64,000 nt of DNA from an uncultured Draconibacterium sp. (GTDB taxonomy: Bacteria > Bacteroidota > Bacteroidia > Bacteroidales > Prolixibacteraceae): the NCBI RefSeq assembly GCF_913063105.1, contig NZ_CAJXYQ010000010.1, positions 1-64,000 of the forward strand. Direction: 5' to 3'. The notes under the pieces were generated by a model, which did not search any database, was not told the origin of the DNA, and saw only the letters and a program-made list of their open reading frames with translations. Position numbers and translations under genes: made by a program. Every line of letters begins with the position of its first letter. Within the stretch, counting starts at the first letter, position 1. This document shows, piece by piece, positions 17,716-27,542 of the stretch.

Positions 17716-18893
17716 TTCGATAAAGGCAGTGTAAAACAAAAAGTACTGCCCTCATTTTCTTTGCTTGTTACCGAAATTGTACCACCGTTTTTCTCAACAA
17801 ACTCTTTGCAAAGGTGCAACCCCAAACCCGTTCCGCTTTCATGCGAGGTGCCAAACCGTTGGGTTTTGCTACTTAGGTTAAACAGTTCGTTTTTGGTTTT
17901 TTCATCCATTCCAATACCATCATCCGATATACAAAAGCTTATTAATTGGTGGTTGATGCTGCTGGTAACGGTAATGTTGCCATTAATATTTGTAAATTTT
18001 ATGGCGTTTGAAATTAAGTTTCTGAACACTGTTGATATCATGTTTTCATCGGCATAACATCTTACGGAGTCATCCACTTTGTTTACGATTTTTATTTCTT
18101 TAGAATCAGCGTGTTGTTTTAAAACGTCGATGTTGTTTTGAACAATATTTTTGGGGTTAATTTCCGATGGCTCAACAACCACCTTGCCGGTTTGCGAGCG
18201 CGACCATTCCAACAAATTTTGCAATAATGTGTAGGTGTTTTTCGAGGCTTTGTTGATGTCCATTACAAAATCCAGTTTGTCTTCATCCGGAAAGATATCC
18301 CAGTTTTCGAGCATGGCCTCTGATAGTCCAAGTAACGCATTGAACGGACTTTTTAGGTCGTGGGCAATTATCGAAAAGAATTTATCTTTTGCAGCATTAG
18401 CTTTTCGCAGTTCTTCGGTTCGCTCAATCACTTGTTCTTCCAACGAAGCATTCAGTTCAAGCAATTCCTTATTTTGTTTTCGGATTTTTACTTCCTGGAA
18501 AAAACTTTTAACGGCTTCCTTTACCGTTAAAACCAAATCATTTTTGTCCCATGGTTTAGAGATAAAACGATAAAGTTGAGCATTATTTATGGCATTACTA
18601 ATTCCTTCGATACTGGCCTGTCCCGTAAGTAATATTTTTAACGAGTCGGGCGAAAGTTTATGAATCTCCTTAAGCAACTCATCTCCTTTCATTCCGGGCA
18701 TAATGTAATCCGAGATAACAACAGGTACCTGTTGGCCTTCATCAAGTAATTCTTTAAAAAACTCTAATGCATCCTCTCCACTGTCTGATGTTTCAATATT
18801 ATACTCCTCTCCAAACGATGCCTGAAGCTGTTCCTGAATAGCGTCAAGAATTATTTCTTCATCATCAACGCAAATTATGGTTTGCTTATTCAT
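17712..18893 (-). CDS. Receiver-histidine kinase hybrid (REC first, kinase second)
   Basis: A cytoplasmic signalling protein. The N-terminal receiver has acidic pocket DD (10-11), phospho-acceptor Asp62 (SDYIMPG), Thr90 and Lys113. A coiled coil (about 130-170) leads to a HisKA domain with His178 in IIAHDLKSP. The HATPase domain has N box NLISNAIKF, G1 DDGIGM and G2 GTGLGL. No membrane segment. The start at 18893 overlaps the upstream receiver gene by 8 nt; a Met at 18911 is a longer alternative. Two receivers and two kinases in one cluster suggest a phosphorelay. No DNA-binding output domain is present. Confidence 0.92.
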   Translation of the reverse strand: MNKQTIICVDDEEIILDAIQEQLQASFGEEYNIETSDSGEDALEFFKELLDEGQQVPVVISDYIMPGMKGDELLKEIHKLSPDSLKILLTGQASIEGISNAINNAQLYRFISKPWDKNDLVLTVKEAVKSFFQEVKIRKQNKELLELNASLEEQVIERTEELRKANAAKDKFFSIIAHDLKSPFNALLGLSEAMLENWDIFPDEDKLDFVMDINKASKNTYTLLQNLLEWSRSQTGKVVVEPSEINPKNIVQNNIDVLKQHADSKEIKIVNKVDDSVRCYADENMISTVFRNLISNAIKFTNINGNITVTSSINHQLISFCISDDGIGMDEKTKNELFNLSSKTQRFGTSHESGTGLGLHLCKEFVEKNGGTISVTSKENEGSTFCFTLPLSN

Positions 18894-19302
18894 CTGATCC
18901 GTATTTTTCAATTTTTACTAAGCCCGTTTTTATCACTTTTTCTAAATCCTGTGCCGACCAGGGCTTGGTTAGATAGGCATGTAAATCGGCATTGTTAATG
19001 GCATTGTTAACAGCCGATTCGTCGGCCTGTCCCGTTAACATAACCTTTACTATTTTTGGAAATTTTTTATGAACATCAATAAGAAATTCGTCGCCTTTTT
19101 GTCCTGGCATTAACCAGTCAGAAACAATCACAAGCACATCAATATCTTCTTCTGCAAGCTCTTCAATAACCTCCAGTCCTTCGGCCGCATTTTCCGCCGA
19201 TTCATAAAGGTATTCGTTGCCAAACATATTTTTTATCTGTTCGCCAAGGCTGTCCAGAATTATACTTTCATCGTCAACACAAACTATCGCTTTCTTTTTC
19301 AT
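18886..19302 (-). CDS. Stand-alone response regulator receiver protein
   Basis: A single REC domain of 138 aa with Asp10/Asp11, phospho-acceptor Asp62 (SDWLMPG), Thr90 and Lys113. It has no output domain. It aligns along its length with the receiver of the next gene (same D62/T90/K113 spacing, shared GQA and NNAINNA), so the two arose by duplication. It may shuttle phosphate between the upstream PAS kinase and the downstream hybrid (inference). It overlaps the downstream start. Confidence 0.93.
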   Translation of the reverse strand: MKKKAIVCVDDESIILDSLGEQIKNMFGNEYLYESAENAAEGLEVIEELAEEDIDVLVIVSDWLMPGQKGDEFLIDVHKKFPKIVKVMLTGQADESAVNNAINNADLHAYLTKPWSAQDLEKVIKTGLVKIEKYGSDE

Positions 19303-19435
19303 GTACTAATAATTATTTCGTTAAAGGCAAATGCTGGCTTTGTAAGGGCATCTTTTTTATACAACTACTTTGCAATACTTCTCCTCTGTTTTTTTATATT
19401 TCTCAATGTACGATTCGTACAAAAAAAATTTGGTT

Positions 19436-20857
19436 TTAATTAACGGGCAATGTAACAATAAATGTTGTCCCTTTTTCAGGTTCGCTTGTAAAATCGAGGT
19501 TAGCCTGATGTTTTTCAATAATTTTTAAAACCAGGTCGAGTCCAATACCGGTACCTTCTCCAGCTTTCTTTGTTGTAAAGAATGGCTCAAAAATCTTCTC
19601 GTGATGTTCTTTGGGAATACCACAACCTGTATCGCCTATGCTTACCTGAACTCGTTCTCCCAGGTTTTTTATTCCAATTGAAAGGGTGCCCTGGTTATTC
19701 ATTGCTTGAATGGCATTGGAAACAAGGTTCGTCCACACCTGCACCAACTCGTCGGGATAACAGCTAATAAATGGTATTTCATCGTACTCCTGAACTACCT
19801 CAATGCCCTGTTTTATGCGGTTATGATGTAGTGTTAATACCATTTCAATATTCTCGATAAGATTGGTTTTTTCTTTTGCCAATCCCTGATCTTTATGGGT
19901 AAATCGTTTTAGGGCAAACACTACTTTTGCAGCCTTGTCAACCGCCAGTTTAATGTTCTCCGAGTTTTTACGTACGGAGTAAATATCTTTTATCGATTTT
20001 AATACAAATCCCGGGTTTTTAATAGTGAGCAGGGCAATTACATCATCAACCTGTTCGTACAAATTAAGATAAAGCAAATAATCGGTTAGGTTAAATATAT
20101 CTGTATGTCCGGCTTGCTCCAGCTTTTGTTTGATTTGTTTTTTGTAAAAACGTTTTTCTTTTGAAGTAAGCGAAGGTTTCTTCTGGTCAATCATCTTCAT
20201 TATCCGGAGAAAAACCAACAGTTCTTGCTCCGACAGACGTGTGAAGAGAACGAATAAATTTTCCATCGAAGCATCAAGCGATCGGGAGATGTTGTCGACA
20301 GATGCGTTAATGGCTCCGATTGGGGTGTTAATTTCGTGGGCGACACCGGCAATCAGGTTTCCGAGAGCACGCATTTTTTCTGATTGTACCAGTTGCGATT
20401 GGGTGCGTTTTAAATCGGCAATAGTTGCTTCCAAAGCCTCGGTTTGCTGTTTCAGCATTTCGTTTTGCTTTTGTATGGTTTTTTCACGCTCTTTTCTTCT
20501 GGTTATATCGTGCGCAACCCCTTCAATTGAGATTAGTTCACCATTATCATTGTACAAGGGTGATTCTGTTATTTCAATAACCTTAATTTTTCCGTTTTTG
20601 GCATACAACTCAAACTGAAATGTTTTCTGCTTTTCGCCCGTTGCACTTTTCTTTAAAACCTCAATGGTTTCTTTATTCAGTTTGCTCTCAGTCATATGTC
20701 TTACCAAACCCTTCTTGGCCTCTTCAACATCATAACCAAGAACTTTTTCAACTGATGGGCTTATATATAGATATTCACCAGCAAGATTGTGTGAATAAAA
20801 GAAATATTCGTTGCCCAGACTTTCAATCAGCTGTTTGTATTTTTTTCCGTCCTTCAT
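19436..20857 (-). CDS. Cytoplasmic PAS-domain sensor histidine kinase
   Basis: A PAS domain with PAC tail spans about residues 5-122, followed by a coiled coil (122-160). The phospho-acceptor His174 is in GVAHEINTP, typical of the HATPase group that controls NtrC-like pathways. A long helical insert (about 185-310) separates it from the HATPase domain, where NLVSNAIQAM, DTGCGIP and GTGIGLDLV mark the N, G1 and G2 boxes. No membrane helix is seen, so it probably senses a cytoplasmic cue or cofactor. It is 133 nt upstream of the lone receiver gene. Confidence 0.92.
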   Translation of the reverse strand: MKDGKKYKQLIESLGNEYFFYSHNLAGEYLYISPSVEKVLGYDVEEAKKGLVRHMTESKLNKETIEVLKKSATGEKQKTFQFELYAKNGKIKVIEITESPLYNDNGELISIEGVAHDITRRKEREKTIQKQNEMLKQQTEALEATIADLKRTQSQLVQSEKMRALGNLIAGVAHEINTPIGAINASVDNISRSLDASMENLFVLFTRLSEQELLVFLRIMKMIDQKKPSLTSKEKRFYKKQIKQKLEQAGHTDIFNLTDYLLYLNLYEQVDDVIALLTIKNPGFVLKSIKDIYSVRKNSENIKLAVDKAAKVVFALKRFTHKDQGLAKEKTNLIENIEMVLTLHHNRIKQGIEVVQEYDEIPFISCYPDELVQVWTNLVSNAIQAMNNQGTLSIGIKNLGERVQVSIGDTGCGIPKEHHEKIFEPFFTTKKAGEGTGIGLDLVLKIIEKHQANLDFTSEPEKGTTFIVTLPVN

Positions 20858-21035
20858 ATTAAGTTTGATCTAATGCAAGCGTTGGGTTACCTATGAGATA
20901 GCCTTTTAACAGACGCATTTTTATAGTTTGTAAAGTTTTAAGCTTCAAATGTTCAAAAATAAAAATTTAGAGGGTATTTTTTTTATAATCATTTAAATAA
21001 TGAAAAAAAATGAGGGATTAAAAACTTCAGATAAC

Positions 21036-22370
21036 CTAAGACTTTGTTTTGAGACTATTATTTTTTCCAATTAATAGAAATGTGCAATTAATAAAGTACG
21101 CCGATATTATAATTAAGTTTCCAATGGAGGAATAGTCAATAAGCGTAACTGTTTTACCCAAAAGAGCTGTAACCCCGCCAATTGCCATTGCCTTAATTAT
21201 GTTGTTTCTGTTCACCTTTACCCCTAATAAGCCAAATAGCATAGGAACAACAAAGGCTCCCGAAAAAAAAGCCAGCGCCATTAAAAGCGCCTGAATAACC
21301 GAGGTGATAAATAATGCGATAATAAGGCTGCCCAGGCCTATTGCAATTACCAGCCACCTGGTAAGTGGTAGTGATTTGGAATGATCCAGATCGCCAATAA
21401 ATAGTTCACTTAAAATCATCGATGACGTTAGCAGGGTAGTATCGGCTGATGACATTACGGCAGATAATAAAGCCGCAATAAATAAACCGTAGGCCCATTC
21501 CGGAAGTAAATGTTGTGCAAAGGAAACAATCCCTTCGTTGCTGCTACCCGAATATACACCAAGGTAGGTTAGGGCAAAAGATATTGGAATAAGTAAAAAA
21601 GCTACCACAACGATGGCTGTTGTGGCTGTTTTTTCTTTTTTTGCACAGAATAGCCGGGAATAGATATCCGGACCAACCACAAAAGTTACCGAATAGGTGA
21701 GCAATAAAACCAGTAAATCAACAATTGAAAACGAAGCATTAAAAAGTGAACCAATCTGAAGTGGCTCATAATTAATGGTCTGACTTGATTTTAAAGAAAA
21801 AAGCACCAGCGCTGCCAGACCCGAAATAATTAAAAGGGCTTGTAGGCTATCGGTTTTCAGAATACTTAACTGTCCGCCAAGCAAGGTGTAAATAATGAAA
21901 ACAATCGTGGCAACTATGGCAGCCATTTCATAAGATATAAAATCTAAACTTTGCAAGATTTTTGCCGCAGCAATAATCTGTGCAGCCACAATGCCCAGCC
22001 AGGCTAAAGGAATAATCAGGGTTGCAAAACGTTCAGCTTTTTTACCAAAAAAATTACCCAGCAATTCGGGTAATGTGTATTTTCCGTAACGGCGTACATA
22101 TTTTGATACCGGAGCAAGAACAAATAAGCCAATAGCGGCAGAAAACAAAAACCAAAGTGCCGGCCAACCTGTATTCTGACTTAATTCAATTGTGCCAATA
22201 ATTGCCGACCCACCCAATATGGTTGCCAGTAAACTGCCAGCTACCTGCCAAAAATTTGCGTTTTTACCGGCAACATAATAATCCGATGGTTTTTTTATGC
22301 TGAAAGCGGAATAAATACCTATCCCAATAATAAACAAAAAGTACAGAAGTATGGTTATTTCTTTTTGCAT
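21036..22370 (-). CDS. Sodium:solute symporter family (SSS) transporter
   Basis: An inner-membrane Na+-coupled symporter of 444 aa with about 12-13 hydrophobic helices. Family features include KKPSDYYVAGKNANFWQ near the start, GGSAIIGTIELSQNTGW in helix 2, and the SSADTTLL motif in the helix 8/9 region of the LeuT-like fold. Substrate is unknown. It is divergent from the oligopeptidase gene with a 75-nt gap. The nearby sugar-oxidation cluster makes a sugar or acid substrate possible, but that is only inference. Confidence 0.9.
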   Translation of the reverse strand: MQKEITILLYFLFIIGIGIYSAFSIKKPSDYYVAGKNANFWQVAGSLLATILGGSAIIGTIELSQNTGWPALWFLFSAAIGLFVLAPVSKYVRRYGKYTLPELLGNFFGKKAERFATLIIPLAWLGIVAAQIIAAAKILQSLDFISYEMAAIVATIVFIIYTLLGGQLSILKTDSLQALLIISGLAALVLFSLKSSQTINYEPLQIGSLFNASFSIVDLLVLLLTYSVTFVVGPDIYSRLFCAKKEKTATTAIVVVAFLLIPISFALTYLGVYSGSSNEGIVSFAQHLLPEWAYGLFIAALLSAVMSSADTTLLTSSMILSELFIGDLDHSKSLPLTRWLVIAIGLGSLIIALFITSVIQALLMALAFFSGAFVVPMLFGLLGVKVNRNNIIKAMAIGGVTALLGKTVTLIDYSSIGNLIIISAYFINCTFLLIGKNNSLKTKS

Positions 22371-22445
22371 AGCTAATGGCGCAAATATCGCAATTTATGT
22401 AACAATTCGCTAAATTAGGAACACATAACAATAAACAACTGCACT

Positions 22446-24551
22446 ATGAAAAATTTAGTTTTGATGCCTGCCATAATTTTATTTGTTTTGGCAGCTTGTT
22501 CTACAAACGAAAAAATTATGCCACCAGTAGCAAAGAAAATACCAAAAGAGTTAACAACACATGGGCATACACGAGTCGACAATTATTATTGGATGAATGA
22601 GCGTGAAAATCCGGAAGTGATTGCCCACCTGGAAGCAGAAAATGCCTATAAAGATGCGGTGATGAGACACACCGAAGAACTGCAGGAAAACTTGTATGAT
22701 GAAATCAAATCAAAGATTAAAGAAAAAAATGAGTCGGTACCATACAAAAAGAATGGCTATTTCTATTATTACAAACAACTTCCGGAGAAAGAATACGACG
22801 TAAACTGCCGAAAAAAAGGATCGCTGGATGCGGATGAAGAAATAATTCTGGATGAAAATATTTTAGCAGAAGGACACGAGTATTTTGCCATTGGTGGAAT
22901 GTCGGTCAGCCCCGACAACAAGATTCTGGCATACGGAACAGATACGGTTAGTAGAAGAAAATACACCATTCAATTTAAAAACCTCGAAACCGGTGAGTTG
23001 TTGGAAGATGCTATTCCTTTAACTACCGGAAATGCTGTTTGGGCAAACGATAATAAAACGGTTTATTATGTATTGAAAGATGATGTTACGCTTCGTTCTG
23101 AAAAAATTATGAAGCATACACTGGGAACACCGGTTGAAGATGATGTTGAGATCTTTTACGAAGAGGATGAAACTTTTTCCACCGGCGTATTTAAAACAAA
23201 ATCAGAAGCATTTATCATGATTTACAGTTTTAGTACGCTTACCACCGAATTCCGGTTTATTGATGCTAATAACCCTGAAGAAGTATTTAAAATTATACAG
23301 CCCAGAACACGGGGACTAGAATATTCGGTCAACCATTTTGAAGATCATTTTTATATACGGACCAATTTAGATGCGCAAAATTTCCGATTGATGAAAACAC
23401 CGGTGTTAAAAACGGAAAAGGAAAACTGGACCGAAGTTATTGCACACCGCGAAGATGTTTTTTTTACCGGTTTTGATGTTTTTAAAGACTACCTTATCGT
23501 TTCGGAACGTAAAGAAGGAATTACGCAGCTTCGTGTTATGCCATGGAAAGGGGAAGAGTATTACATTGATTTTGACGAAGAAGTTTATACAGCAAATTCG
23601 GATATTAATCTTGAGTTTGATAGCGAAGTCTTTAGGTTTAGCTACTCCTCGATGACCACCCCGACATCAATCTTTGATTTCAACCTGAAAACCAAGGAGC
23701 GCACCTTGTTAAAACAAGACGAGGTTTTAGGTGGTTTTGATAAAAATAACTACGAAACCAAACGTATTTATGCTACGGCCGGCGATGGAACCCAGATCCC
23801 AATGTCGATTGTGTACAAAAAGGGAATGGAAAAAAATGGTGAAAATCCAACAATGCTTTACGGATATGGATCATACGGTGCAACCATGGATCCACGTTTT
23901 CGGCTATCAATTCTTCCGCTCCTCGATCGGGGGTTTGTATACGCCATTGCTCACATTAGGGGCAGTCAGATAAATGGACGTGCCTGGTACGAAGATGGTA
24001 AACTGTTGAATAAAATGAACACTTTTACCGACTTTAATGATTGCGCGCAATTTTTAATTGATGATGGGTATACCAATCCTGAAAAACTTTTTGCATTAGG
24101 AGGAAGTGCCGGAGGTCTGTTGATGGGAACCTGCATTAATCTTCGCCCCGAATTGTATAAAGGTGTAATTGCAGCAGTACCTTTTGTTGATGTGGTAACA
24201 ACCATGCTCGACGAAAGTATTCCATTAACCACCAGCGAGTTTGATGAGTGGGGAAATCCAAAAGTAGAAAAGTACTACCACTACATGCTGGCGTATTCGC
24301 CTTACGACCAGGTTGAAGCAAAGGATTATCCGGCCTTGCTGGTAACTACCGGCTTGCACGATTCGCAGGTGCAATATTGGGAACCTGCCAAATGGGTGGC
24401 CAAACTCCGCGAATTAAAAACTGATGATAATCCACTGATTTTCCATATAAATATGGATTACGGACATGGAGGTGCATCAGGTCGCTACGAATGGATTAAA
24501 GAAACGGCTTTACAATACGCCTTTATTTTCGATTTGATTGGAATGGAATAG
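22446..24551 (+). CDS. S9A peptidase, oligopeptidase B-like lipoprotein
   Basis: A serine peptidase cleaving short peptides, likely after basic residues if it behaves like oligopeptidase B. The N-terminus is a lipoprotein signal (VLAAC with Cys at 18), unlike the cytoplasmic Escherichia coli PtrB. A seven-bladed propeller spans about 75-420 and the hydrolase domain follows. Nucleophile Ser is in GGSAGGLLMG, Asp in TTGLHDSQV and His in YGHGGASGR. Length of 701 aa is normal. A strong terminator follows. Confidence 0.92.
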   Translation: MKNLVLMPAIILFVLAACSTNEKIMPPVAKKIPKELTTHGHTRVDNYYWMNERENPEVIAHLEAENAYKDAVMRHTEELQENLYDEIKSKIKEKNESVPYKKNGYFYYYKQLPEKEYDVNCRKKGSLDADEEIILDENILAEGHEYFAIGGMSVSPDNKILAYGTDTVSRRKYTIQFKNLETGELLEDAIPLTTGNAVWANDNKTVYYVLKDDVTLRSEKIMKHTLGTPVEDDVEIFYEEDETFSTGVFKTKSEAFIMIYSFSTLTTEFRFIDANNPEEVFKIIQPRTRGLEYSVNHFEDHFYIRTNLDAQNFRLMKTPVLKTEKENWTEVIAHREDVFFTGFDVFKDYLIVSERKEGITQLRVMPWKGEEYYIDFDEEVYTANSDINLEFDSEVFRFSYSSMTTPTSIFDFNLKTKERTLLKQDEVLGGFDKNNYETKRIYATAGDGTQIPMSIVYKKGMEKNGENPTMLYGYGSYGATMDPRFRLSILPLLDRGFVYAIAHIRGSQINGRAWYEDGKLLNKMNTFTDFNDCAQFLIDDGYTNPEKLFALGGSAGGLLMGTCINLRPELYKGVIAAVPFVDVVTTMLDESIPLTTSEFDEWGNPKVEKYYHYMLAYSPYDQVEAKDYPALLVTTGLHDSQVQYWEPAKWVAKLRELKTDDNPLIFHINMDYGHGGASGRYEWIKETALQYAFIFDLIGME

Positions 24552-24572
24552 AAATACTAAAACAATAGTTGC

Positions 24573-24610
24573 AAGCCCCGGTAATTTTTTGCCGGGGCTT
24601 CTTTTTATTT
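24573..24610 (+). terminator. Terminator after the oligopeptidase gene
   Basis: AAGCCCCGG (24573-24581) pairs perfectly with CCGGGGCTT (24592-24600), with a 10-nt loop and a CTTTTTATTT tail. Confidence 0.9.
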
Positions 24611-24656
24611 CAATCAATTATTTTAATCTGATAAACAATTTCTGGCTAAAAACATC

Positions 24657-24686
24657 CTTGATAACTCTAAAAAATAATTAAATTTG
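24657..24686 (+). promoter_or_regulatory. Putative promoter of the DUF1080/oxidoreductase cluster
   Basis: CTTG (24657-24660) and TAAATTTG (24679-24686) are separated by 18 nt, close to the Bacteroidota -33/-7 arrangement. This predicts a start site near 24693, about 55 nt before the GTG start of the first gene. Confidence 0.45.
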
Positions 24687-24748
24687 CTGGTGTCGTGTTC
24701 GCACACGATAACCAAGAATAAACCAATATAAACTTAAATCCAATAACA

Positions 24749-26095
24749 GTGAGAAACTTAATTTCGATTTTATTTCTTATTAGTTTCCTTCTAATAGGAA
24801 CAACTACAAATGCCCAAAACGACTGGGTAAATTTATTTAATGGTGAAAACCTGGATGGTTGGGTACAGCGCAATGGTGAAGCAACATACGATGTTGTTGA
24901 TGGTGTAATCGTTGGTACCACGGTAGCCGGAACACCCAATTCCTTTTTATGTACAGAGAAAAATTACAGCGATTTTGTTTTTGAAGTAGAATTGCTCGTA
25001 GAGCCCAATATGAATTCAGGTATACAATTCAGAAGTTTAAGCTTGCCTGGATACAATAACGGGCGTGTACATGGTTATCAGTGCGAAGTTGATCCCTCAG
25101 AAAGGGCGTGGAGCGCGGGAATATACGATGAAGCCCGACGTGGATGGCTTTATCCGCTCGATTTAAATCCTGATGCCCGAAAAGCATTGAAGATGGGAGA
25201 ATGGAATAAATACCGCATTGAATGTATTGGTAATTCAATTCGCACCTGGTTAAATGATATTCCGGTGGCACATGTAATCGACGATATGACTTCTGAAGGT
25301 TTTATTGCCCTTCAGGTTCACGGTATCGGAAACAACAAAGAGAAAGAAGGCCAACAGATTAAATGGCGCAATGTGCGTATAAAAACAGAAAACCTGGAGC
25401 CTGCTTTTTATGCCAATATACATGTTGAGAACCTGGTGGCTAACGATTTAAGTATTGTAGAGAAAAAGCAAGGATTTAAATTGTTATTTGATGGTGAATC
25501 AACTGATTGCTGGAGGAGTGCAAAAACAGGAAAATTTCCGGAACAAGGATGGCAGGTAAAAGATGGTATTTTAAGTGTACTTTCAAGCAAGGCCGATTCG
25601 AGCAAAAAGGGAGGCGATATTATTACCAAAAAAGAATTTGGCCCCTTTGAGATGAAATTTGAATTTATGTATACCGAAGGCGCAAACAGCGGAATAAAAT
25701 ATGGCATAGGCAATAATGGCCCTGGTTTAGGTTTGGAGTACCAGATTTTAGATGATGAAAAACATGCTGATGCAAAAAAAGGAGCTGTAGGGAACCGAAC
25801 CATGTCATCATTGTACGACCTGATACCCTCTACAAAGGAAAAACGTTTTTCAAAAGGTGCAGACGAATGGAATAGGGGACGTATTGTTGTTTATCCTTGT
25901 GGTAAGGTGCAGCACTGGCTAAACGGTAGAAAAGTAGTGGAATATACAAAGGGTGATGCTATTTTTAAAGCTTTGGTTGCCCGCAGTAAATATGCAAAAT
26001 TCGAAGGTTTCGGAATGGCCGAAAAAGGACCTATCCTGCTTCAGGACCATAATGATACAGTGCATTTCAGAAGCTTAAAAATACGCGAACTTTAA
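24749..26095 (+). CDS. Exported protein with two DUF1080 (3-keto-disaccharide hydrolase) domains
   Basis: DUF1080 (concanavalin-like) proteins include hydrolases that split 3-keto-glycosides. A signal peptide (SILFLISFLLIGTTTNAQ) is followed by two tandem domains at about 25-212 and 232-447. They begin with the parallel motifs WVNLFNGENLDGW and FKLLFDGESTDCW and carry NSGIQFRS and NSGIKYGI. The second domain diverges in its middle, so the halves may differ in activity. The start is GTG at 24749; no ATG is available and the signal peptide requires this start. An oxidoreductase gene follows 9 nt downstream. Confidence 0.87.
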   Translation: MRNLISILFLISFLLIGTTTNAQNDWVNLFNGENLDGWVQRNGEATYDVVDGVIVGTTVAGTPNSFLCTEKNYSDFVFEVELLVEPNMNSGIQFRSLSLPGYNNGRVHGYQCEVDPSERAWSAGIYDEARRGWLYPLDLNPDARKALKMGEWNKYRIECIGNSIRTWLNDIPVAHVIDDMTSEGFIALQVHGIGNNKEKEGQQIKWRNVRIKTENLEPAFYANIHVENLVANDLSIVEKKQGFKLLFDGESTDCWRSAKTGKFPEQGWQVKDGILSVLSSKADSSKKGGDIITKKEFGPFEMKFEFMYTEGANSGIKYGIGNNGPGLGLEYQILDDEKHADAKKGAVGNRTMSSLYDLIPSTKEKRFSKGADEWNRGRIVVYPCGKVQHWLNGRKVVEYTKGDAIFKALVARSKYAKFEGFGMAEKGPILLQDHNDTVHFRSLKIREL

Positions 26096-26104
26096 CGATA
26101 ACTC

Positions 26105-27448
26105 ATGACTAACAGAAGAGAATTTTTAAAAAAGGTATCAGCTGGAACAGCTGGAGTAGCAGTAGCCGGAACAACAATGGGGATGTCGGCAAAAAGTTAC
26201 AGCAAAATTATTGGCGCAAACGATAAACTAAACGTAGCCATTATGGGCCTGGGGCGTCGTCTTGGCGCGTTCTACGATCCAATTGCCCAAAAAGAAAGCA
26301 ATGTAGAATTGAAATATTTGTGCGATGTTATGCAACACCAGCGCGAAAAAGCAGCAGCCAGTATTGCAAAACGAATCGACTATAAGCCAAAACTTGAAAA
26401 TGATTTCAGAAAAGCACTGGATGACAAAGACCTTGATTGTATAATTAATGCAACACCCGACCACTGGCATACTCCGGGAGCAGTTATGGCGATGCAGGCA
26501 GGCAAGCATGTTTATGTTGAGAAACCATGCAGCCATAACATGTACGAGAATGAAATGATTGTGAAAGCTGCTGAAAAATATAATAAAGTGGTTCAAATGG
26601 GAAACCAGCAGCGCTCTTCAGCACATACCATCGAAATTATTAAAGATATTCATGATGGAATTATCGGCGTACCTTATCGCGCGGTTGCTTTTTACATTAA
26701 TAAACGAGGCGAAGTGCCGGTGCAAAAACAAGCTCCGGTGCCAACTGGTCTTGATTGGGAGATTTGGCAAGGACCTGCCGTACATCGCGAGTATACCGAA
26801 GAAACCTGGAATTACAACTGGCACTGGTACGGCTGGAATTACGGAACCGGTGAAACCGGAAATAATGCAACACACGAATTGGACGTTGCGCGTTGGGCTC
26901 TGCAGGTAGGTTTTCCGAACAATGTACATGTTGAAGCTGATAAACGCCATTTTTTTAACGATGGCTGGGAAATGTATGACACCATGGATGCCACATTTAA
27001 ATTTGATGAAAACAAAGTAATAAAATGGGATGGCCGTAGCCGTTCGGGACACAATACTTACGGTATGGGTGGTCGCGGCACAATTATTTACGGCAGCGAA
27101 GGAACTGTTTTTGTTGATCGGGGTAAATACATCCTTTACGATAGAAACGGTAAAATTGTAAAAGACAGCAAATCGGCAACTCAAGAAGCGGGTACTGCAC
27201 TTGGTGGAGGTGGTGATACCTCAACCAAACACGTGCAGAACTGGTTTAACGGTATTCGCGGAAAAGAAAACCTGAATGCCCACATTGCGGAAGGGGCTAT
27301 AAGTATGACAATGGTGCATTATGCGAATGTTGCCTACCGTATTGGTCATGGTTTTGATATTTGTGGAAAAACAGGGATGATGTTTGACCGCGCTGCCATG
27401 AAGTTGTGGGGGCGAGAATATGATCCGAACTGGGAACCAAAAATCTAA
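26105..27448 (+). CDS. Tat-exported Gfo/Idh/MocA oxidoreductase 1
   Basis: An NAD(P)-dependent sugar oxidoreductase. A twin-arginine signal (NRREFLKK then a hydrophobic stretch) implies folded export with bound cofactor. The Rossmann domain has VAIMGLGRRLG; the family motif EKP is in HVYVEKPCSHN; the C-terminal domain has ATHELDVARWAL. At 447 aa it is the long periplasmic form that partners DUF1080 proteins, and it lies directly after one. A perfect 11-bp hairpin (27478-27503) follows, but its T run is weak. Confidence 0.9.
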   Translation: MTNRREFLKKVSAGTAGVAVAGTTMGMSAKSYSKIIGANDKLNVAIMGLGRRLGAFYDPIAQKESNVELKYLCDVMQHQREKAAASIAKRIDYKPKLENDFRKALDDKDLDCIINATPDHWHTPGAVMAMQAGKHVYVEKPCSHNMYENEMIVKAAEKYNKVVQMGNQQRSSAHTIEIIKDIHDGIIGVPYRAVAFYINKRGEVPVQKQAPVPTGLDWEIWQGPAVHREYTEETWNYNWHWYGWNYGTGETGNNATHELDVARWALQVGFPNNVHVEADKRHFFNDGWEMYDTMDATFKFDENKVIKWDGRSRSGHNTYGMGGRGTIIYGSEGTVFVDRGKYILYDRNGKIVKDSKSATQEAGTALGGGGDTSTKHVQNWFNGIRGKENLNAHIAEGAISMTMVHYANVAYRIGHGFDICGKTGMMFDRAAMKLWGREYDPNWEPKI

Positions 27449-27542
27449 GCAGAAAAAGAATAGAATTGATTAAAAAGAAAGGAATTTTTACCAAAATTCC
27501 TTTCCTTAAATAGCACAACCTTTACTATTTAAAACTGATAAA

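Noticed and set aside
26618-27184. A 188-codon ORF antisense to oxidoreductase 1
   Set aside because: A shadow of a strongly supported Tat oxidoreductase gene, with no recognisable domain.
27478-27503. An 11-bp perfect hairpin between oxidoreductases 1 and 2 as a terminator
   Set aside because: The following T run is short and interrupted, so it may only attenuate or stabilise RNA. It is mentioned with the gene but not called as a terminator.
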